Shown piece by piece: positions 60,305-64,000 of a DNA stretch of 64,000 bases; within the stretch, counting starts at the first letter, position 1, and each line of letters starts with the position of its first letter. Below the pieces are notes generated by a model. That model was not told where the DNA came from and made no database searches. It saw only the letters and a list, made by a program, of their open reading frames with translations. Origin of the DNA: Providencia huaxiensis (GTDB lineage: Bacteria; Pseudomonadota; Gammaproteobacteria; Enterobacterales; Enterobacteriaceae); the NCBI RefSeq assembly GCF_002843235.3, contig NZ_CP031123.2:62001-126000 (forward strand). The letters run 5' to 3'. The translations under genes and the position numbers were made by a program.

Positions 60305-60399
60305 TTCTAATCTACCTCTTTGGATCTTGAGTAGCACAAGGTCAATCTGTCTCTCGTTTTATGATGAAATAACTTCACGAAAAAATTTATCGGAGTATG

Positions 60400-60489
60400 A
60401 TGTGCCTCTTCGCTGTGGGGATCGATATAAATACTTATAACGATAATTATACAACGGCGAGCTTCTCTGCCAAGGTCTGGCGTGAATGA
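60400..60489 (+). CDS. Candidate 29-residue leader ORF upstream of yedE
   Basis: An ORF of 29 codons from ATG 60400 (a second in-frame ATG lies at 60397) to TGA 60487-60489. GGAG (60392-60395) lies just upstream of the ATGs. The product begins MCLFAVGIDINTYND and ends with AKVWRE. Its stop lies 13 bases before the yedE ATG, the arrangement of a translationally coupled leader or a small protein. No known family is recognised. It has a single Cys at position 2. Whether it is translated is unknown. Confidence 0.45.
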   Translation: MCLFAVGIDINTYNDNYTTASFSAKVWRE

Positions 60490-60502
60490 ATTGGAAGTAA
60501 CA

Positions 60503-61717
60503 ATGACTTGGTCTGATTTTAAATCTCGCTATCTCATCGGTTTTTGGAAACCATTACCTGCAGTTATTGCCGCAGGTATCTTATCAACCTATTACTTTGG
60601 TTTGACTGGCACGTTTTGGGCAGTTACGGGTGAGTTTACGCGTTGGGGCGGGCACATCATGCAATTATTTGGCGCTGAACCAGAGACATGGGGCTATTTC
60701 AAAGTTATTGGTTTCGAAGGTACACCACTAGATCGCATTGATGGTGTGATGATTATTGGCATGTTTGCTGGCTGTTTTGCCGCGGCATTATGGGCCAATA
60801 ATATTAAATTACGAATGCCTCAGCATAGGATCCGGATTTTTCAAGCTATTTTGGGCGGTATTATCGCTGGATTTGGTGCTCGTTTAGCAATGGGGTGTAA
60901 TTTAGCCGCATTCTTTACTGGGATCCCTCAATTCTCATTACACGCGTGGTATTTTGCTGTTGCTACTGCGGCAGGGTCATATTTTGGTGCGAAATTCACA
61001 CTAATGCCAATGTTCCGCATTCCAGTGAAATTGAAAAAAGTTAGCACCGCATCACCATTAACACAAAATCATGATGCGGCAAAAAGACGCTTTAAACTGG
61101 GAATGGTGATTTTCACATTAGCGCTGGCTTGGGGCTTTTATACTTTATTAGATTCCCCTGTGATGGGCTTCGCCATTTTATGTGGTATTGGTTTCGGGCT
61201 ATTAATTGAAAGAGCACAAATTTGTTTTACCTCTGCATTTCGTGACTTGTGGATCACCGGACGCACACATATGGCGAAAGCTATCATTATAGGTATGGCA
61301 GTCAGTGCGATTGGTATTTTTAGCTATGTCCAGCTAGGTGCAACGCCAAAAATTTTATGGGCTGGGCCGAATGCGGTCATTGGTGGATTACTGTTTGGCT
61401 TTGGTATTGTGCTCGCCGGTGGTTGTGAAACGGGCTGGATGTACCGCGCGGTAGAGGGCCAAGTCCATTATTGGTGGGTCGGTTTTGGTAATATTATTGG
61501 CGCTACGGTACTGGCTTATTATTGGGATGATTTAGGCCCTTGGCTAGCGACTGATTTCGACAAAGTCAATCTACTGGAAACCTTTGGGCCAGAAGGTGGG
61601 TTACTGGTCACTTATGGATTACTAGCGGTAGCATTCGTGTTGATGTTGGTCTGGGAAAAACACTTTTTCCGTAAACGTTCTCAAAAAGCATCTAATGTAT
61701 CCGTGGAGGTAGTATGA
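60503..61717 (+). CDS. yedE: YedE-family inner-membrane transporter
   Basis: A 404-residue YeeE/YedE (Sulf_transp) membrane protein with about ten transmembrane segments, close to E. coli YedE (401). Relatives transport thiosulfate, and YedE has been linked to selenium metabolism; the substrate is not proven. Conserved parts are GFGARLAMGCNLAAFFTGIPQ, FGLLIERAQICFTSAFRD and GIVLAGGCETGWMYRA, whose cysteines are the presumed sulfur-relay residues. ATG 60503 is chosen over GTG 60482 because it matches the E. coli start (MSWQQFK/MTWSDFK) and has GGAAG upstream. It overlaps yedF by 4 bases. Confidence 0.93.
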   Translation: MTWSDFKSRYLIGFWKPLPAVIAAGILSTYYFGLTGTFWAVTGEFTRWGGHIMQLFGAEPETWGYFKVIGFEGTPLDRIDGVMIIGMFAGCFAAALWANNIKLRMPQHRIRIFQAILGGIIAGFGARLAMGCNLAAFFTGIPQFSLHAWYFAVATAAGSYFGAKFTLMPMFRIPVKLKKVSTASPLTQNHDAAKRRFKLGMVIFTLALAWGFYTLLDSPVMGFAILCGIGFGLLIERAQICFTSAFRDLWITGRTHMAKAIIIGMAVSAIGIFSYVQLGATPKILWAGPNAVIGGLLFGFGIVLAGGCETGWMYRAVEGQVHYWWVGFGNIIGATVLAYYWDDLGPWLATDFDKVNLLETFGPEGGLLVTYGLLAVAFVLMLVWEKHFFRKRSQKASNVSVEVV

Positions 61718-61953
61718 GTAAGAAAGACATTATCCCTGATTATCGTTTAGATATGGTTGGAGAACCGTGCCCATATCCCGCAGTCGCGACACTAGAAGCG
61801 ATGCCATCGTTGAAAAAAGGCGAAATATTAGAAGTGGTAAGTGATTGCCCGCAGTCGATTAATAATATTCCTCTAGATGCGAAAAACTACGGTTATACGG
61901 TGTTGGATATTCAGCAAGATGGGCCGACTATTCGCTATCTTATCCAAAAATAA
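61714..61953 (+). CDS. yedF: TusA-like sulfurtransferase YedF
   Basis: A 79-residue SirA/TusA-family protein, very close to E. coli YedF (77 residues). The conserved persulfide site is Cys19 in EPCPYPAVATLEAM (CPxP motif), and the second half, SDCPQSINNIPLDAKNYGYTVL, is also kept. It should carry sulfur (or selenium) as a persulfide from the YedE transporter to a cytoplasmic acceptor. Its ATG overlaps the yedE stop (ATGA), showing translational coupling. Directly after its stop a tandem ERIC array begins. Confidence 0.96.
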   Translation: MSKKDIIPDYRLDMVGEPCPYPAVATLEAMPSLKKGEILEVVSDCPQSINNIPLDAKNYGYTVLDIQQDGPTIRYLIQK

Positions 61954-61955
61954 CG

Positions 61956-62600
61956 GATACGCGTCATATTTTGCACTGTCGCGGTGTTGGCTTCATGCAT
62001 TAGCCCTAGTCACATACTTGTGTATGCTCCTAGGGTCTAACGCATTTGCCGCCTTGCGACAGCACAAACTATTTAGCGTATTGGTGTTGGTCATATTTTG
62101 CACTGTCGCGGTGTTGGCTTCATGCATTAGCCCTAGTCACATACTTGTGTATGCTCCTAGGGTCTAACGCATTTGCCGCCTTGCGACAGCACAAACTATT
62201 TAGCGTATTGGTGTTGGTCATATTTTGCACTGTCGCGGTGTTGGCTTCATGCATTAGCCCTAGTCACATACTTGTGTATGCTCCTAGGGTCTAACGCATT
62301 TGCCGCCTTGCGACAGCACAAACTATTTAGCGTATTGGTATTGGTCATATTTTGCACTGTCGCGGTGTTGGCTTCATGCATTAGCCCTAGTCACATACTT
62401 GTGTATGCTCCTAGGGTCTAACGCATTTGCCGCCTTGCGACAGCACAAACTATTTAGCGTATTGGTGTTGGTCATATTTTGCACTGTCGCGGTGTTGGCT
62501 TCATGCGTTAGCCCTAGTCACATACTTGTGTATGCTCCTAGGGTCTAACGCATTTGCCGCCTTGCGACAGCATAAACAATTTAGCGTATTGGCAATACAC
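61956..62600. repeat. Tandem array of five ERIC elements after yedF
   Basis: Five near-identical 127-bp units. The motif CGCGGTGTTGG begins at 61980, 62107, 62234, 62361 and 62488, exactly 127 bases apart. Each carries the palindrome CCCTAGTCACATACTTG with GTATGCTCCTAGGG. Only a few substitutions separate the copies, mostly in the last one. Because 127 is not a multiple of 3, the array creates overlapping spurious ORFs of 82 codons, which are not genes. The array runs from the yedF stop to the stop of the convergent GNAT gene. Confidence 0.92.
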
Positions 62601-63116
62601 TTACTCTTCTTGTTCTTGCCAATTAGTAATATCTAGAACTAGTTCACATTCATCATCCATATAAGCGCCTGTTGGGACAAAACCCAGCTTCTTGTAGAAT
62701 TCAAATGGGCTCTCTTCCCCTTCACCACAGCTATTATAAAGGCGTGGATAACCTTTTCTTTTTAAATACTGAATGACTTGTACCAAGGCTTCTCGGCCAA
62801 ATCCTAGCTTTTGGTAGGGCTCTGCAATCATGAAACGCCAAAGCATAATGCCATCATATTCTAATTCATCATCATCTAGCCCTGAATGGAGCATGATGAA
62901 ACCGACAGGGACATCATCAGCGTAAATGCCTCGGTACCATGCACAATCAGAAAATTGGGCTTCCACCATGGAATAGGCATTGTCAGCCACCATATTACGC
63001 TGTGCTTCACTAAGTGTATGACTTAGTAAGCAAATTTCAGAAAAATTATCTGCGGTGACTTTTTGTAGGGTAACCAGTGAATTTTCATCTAATTCGGGTT
63101 CGATGAGCTCTTTCAT
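62601..63116 (-). CDS. GNAT-family N-acetyltransferase
   Basis: A 171-residue cytoplasmic acetyltransferase of the GNAT fold. The acetyl-CoA-binding motif is MIAEPYQKLGFGREALVQVIQYL (about 97-119; Q-x-x-G-x-G), and the C-terminal EFYKKLGFVPTG is the usual strand-helix ending. The overall pattern recalls spermine/spermidine or other small-amine acetyltransferases of the PaiA/BltD type, but the substrate cannot be assigned. The ATG at 63116 has GGAAATG upstream. It is alone on its strand between rdgC and the ERIC array. Confidence 0.85.
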   Translation of the reverse strand: MKELIEPELDENSLVTLQKVTADNFSEICLLSHTLSEAQRNMVADNAYSMVEAQFSDCAWYRGIYADDVPVGFIMLHSGLDDDELEYDGIMLWRFMIAEPYQKLGFGREALVQVIQYLKRKGYPRLYNSCGEGEESPFEFYKKLGFVPTGAYMDDECELVLDITNWQEQEE

Positions 63117-63292
63117 AACATTTCCTTCGACAGAATATTGACCATAATCATCAGTGATGGGCTATTTTTATTATTGTTGTTGAACATAATTAAATATTAG
63201 AAATTTGCGATATGGATATAAATCAATCAACCAGAGATTTCACGACCAGTCAATGACTTAATTGTGGCTATGTAAGCGGGGTCTAAAAAGTG

Positions 63293-63322
63293 ATGGCAAC
63301 TTACTTAAGTGTCAGTTGCCAT
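63293..63322 (-). terminator. Terminator of rdgC
   Basis: ATGGCAACT pairs with AGTTGCCAT (9 bp) across a 12-base loop, followed on the minus strand by CACTTTTT. It lies about 30 bases past the rdgC stop. Confidence 0.6.
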
Positions 63323-63353
63323 TGTGAGAGCAATAGGGGATATGAAGAAAAAT

Positions 63354-64000
63354 TTAGTGTTCGGCTTCGCCACCTAATACATCAATCAAGCGAGCGATTA
63401 ATGCACTAAGTTCACTTGTCATTAAGACGTAATCAGCATCAAATTTTTGAGCGTAGTCTTCTTTAGCGATGTCATCATTTTGGTCTTTTAATGTATCACT
63501 AAATTTGAGGCGTTTTAGAGAACCATCGTCAGATAACATAAACTGGATACGCTCTTCCCAATCTAAGGCCAGTTTGGTTACGAGTTTACCTGCTTCAATA
63601 TGGGTGGCGATTTCATCAGAAATTAGCTCTTGCTTCTTACAGCGGATAATACCACCTTCTTCTAAGATAGCTTTTAGCTCCGCTTCATCCATAACTGCAA
63701 AACCTTGTGGTAATGAACCAGAACGGATCCACTCCGTGAGTGTTAGCTCAATGGGGTCTTTAAAAGTAAGAGGGACGACGGGTAAAGAACCTAAGCTTTT
63801 ACGTAGTAAGGCTAAATTGTCTTCTGCGCGTTTTGCGCTTGCAGCATCAACAATAATTAATTGATTTACAGTATCAATCCAAATGTAGGTTTTGCTAAAT
63901 TTACTGAATGCGCGAGGAAGGAGAGCATGAACGACTTCATCTTTTAATGAATCTTTTTCAGTTTTCTTCAGCTTACGGCCTTGCTCAGCTTCTAATTTTT
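63354..64000 (-). CDS. rdgC: Recombination-associated protein RdgC, C-terminal part (5' end outside window)
   Basis: RdgC is a ring-forming, nucleoid-associated DNA-binding protein that limits RecA activity. About 215 C-terminal residues are in the window (E. coli RdgC 303). The minus-strand frame is open from 63998 to the stop at 63354 with no interruption. Conserved parts are [68 protein letters not shown] and [16 protein letters not shown], ending LGGEAEH. The ATG at 63692 (MDEAEL) is internal, not the start. The gene continues beyond the right edge. Confidence 0.96.
   Translation of the reverse strand, partial: KLEAEQGRKLKKTEKDSLKDEVVHALLPRAFSKFSKTYIWIDTVNQLIIVDAASAKRAEDNLALLRKSLGSLPVVPLTFKDPIELTLTEWIRSGSLPQGFAVMDEAELKAILEEGGIIRCKKQELISDEIATHIEAGKLVTKLALDWEERIQFMLSDDGSLKRLKFSDTLKDQNDDIAKEDYAQKFDADYVLMTSELSALIARLIDVLGGEAEH

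Larger units (their letters stand above)
59037..60396. other. Gene-poor AT-rich stretch between exbD and yedE
   Basis: About 1.36 kb with no protein gene that can be supported. The left 900 bp are extremely AT-rich and featureless. From 59930 there is a good promoter, and at 60273-60304 a strong terminator, giving a possible 340-nt non-coding transcript (listed separately). The last 90 bases lead to a small ORF ahead of yedE. Confidence 0.6.

Noticed and set aside
60482..60502. GTG start for YedE at 60482
   Set aside because: It would add seven residues absent in E. coli and lacks a ribosome-binding site; it also overlaps the small leader ORF.
62046..62636. Series of overlapping 69-82-codon ORFs starting MPPCDSTNYLAY
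   Set aside because: They are created by the 127-bp ERIC repeat, whose length is 1 mod 3, so each ORF spans about two units and repeats every 127 bases. Not genes.

Overview
The window is chromosomal DNA of a gammaproteobacterium of the order Enterobacterales, most likely Providencia or a close relative in the Morganellaceae. This is judged from AT-rich DNA, protein sequences close to but distinct from Escherichia coli, and many ERIC (IRU) repeats of 122-127 bp. Most of the window follows the E. coli order around map position 0: nadR, ettA, slt, trpR, yjjX, gpmB, rob, creA, arcA, thrLABC, yaaA, talB, mog, satP, dnaKJ, nhaAR, rpsT, ribF-ileS-lspA-fkpB-ispH, dapB, carAB. After carB it changes to a block found elsewhere in E. 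coli (yghB, metC, exbBD), then yedEF, a GNAT gene and the 3' part of rdgC. No tRNA, rRNA, insertion sequence, prophage or CRISPR array was seen.

Layout: 1-9.9 kb holds nadR (partial), ettA, a HigBA-type toxin-antitoxin pair, slt, a tandem ERIC array, trpR with its operator, two more ERICs, yjjX, gpmB, rob and creA. creBCD are missing, so creA directly faces arcA. A long intergenic region with a perfect FNR site leads to the thr operon with its leader peptide and attenuator. From 16.7 to 29.2 kb there is accessory DNA between thrC and yaaA: four small secreted proteins of unknown function (two Gly-Asn-rich, one with GDDDDVW repeats, one with three degenerate internal repeats), a divergent cusRS/cusCFBA copper-silver efflux locus with a CopG-like (DUF411) gene, and an aldo/keto reductase. 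From 30.3 to 54 kb are housekeeping genes with recognisable regulation: a sigma-32 promoter for dnaK, UUG-started rpsT and carA, and PurR and ArgR sites for carAB. From 54 to 64 kb are a MerR/TipAS regulator with its own palindromic operator, yghB, metC, Fur-controlled exbBD, a 1.4-kb gene-poor stretch with a possible small RNA, yedEF preceded by a candidate leader ORF, a second tandem ERIC array, a GNAT gene and rdgC.

The most interesting signal is the copper region. The cusR-cusC intergenic region holds a perfect 22-bp CusR palindrome. A second near-perfect CusR box (18 of 20 conserved positions) lies just upstream of an uncharacterised periplasmic repeat protein behind cusS. Next to it are secreted peptides with a shared leader and very different repetitive mature parts. 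This suggests an extra copper/silver-responsive envelope component that is not part of the textbook Cus system. Other points worth checking are ERIC elements amplified into tandem arrays, one with a higher-order dimer pattern; a 29-codon ORF ahead of yedE; and a promoter-to-terminator non-coding unit near 60 kb.
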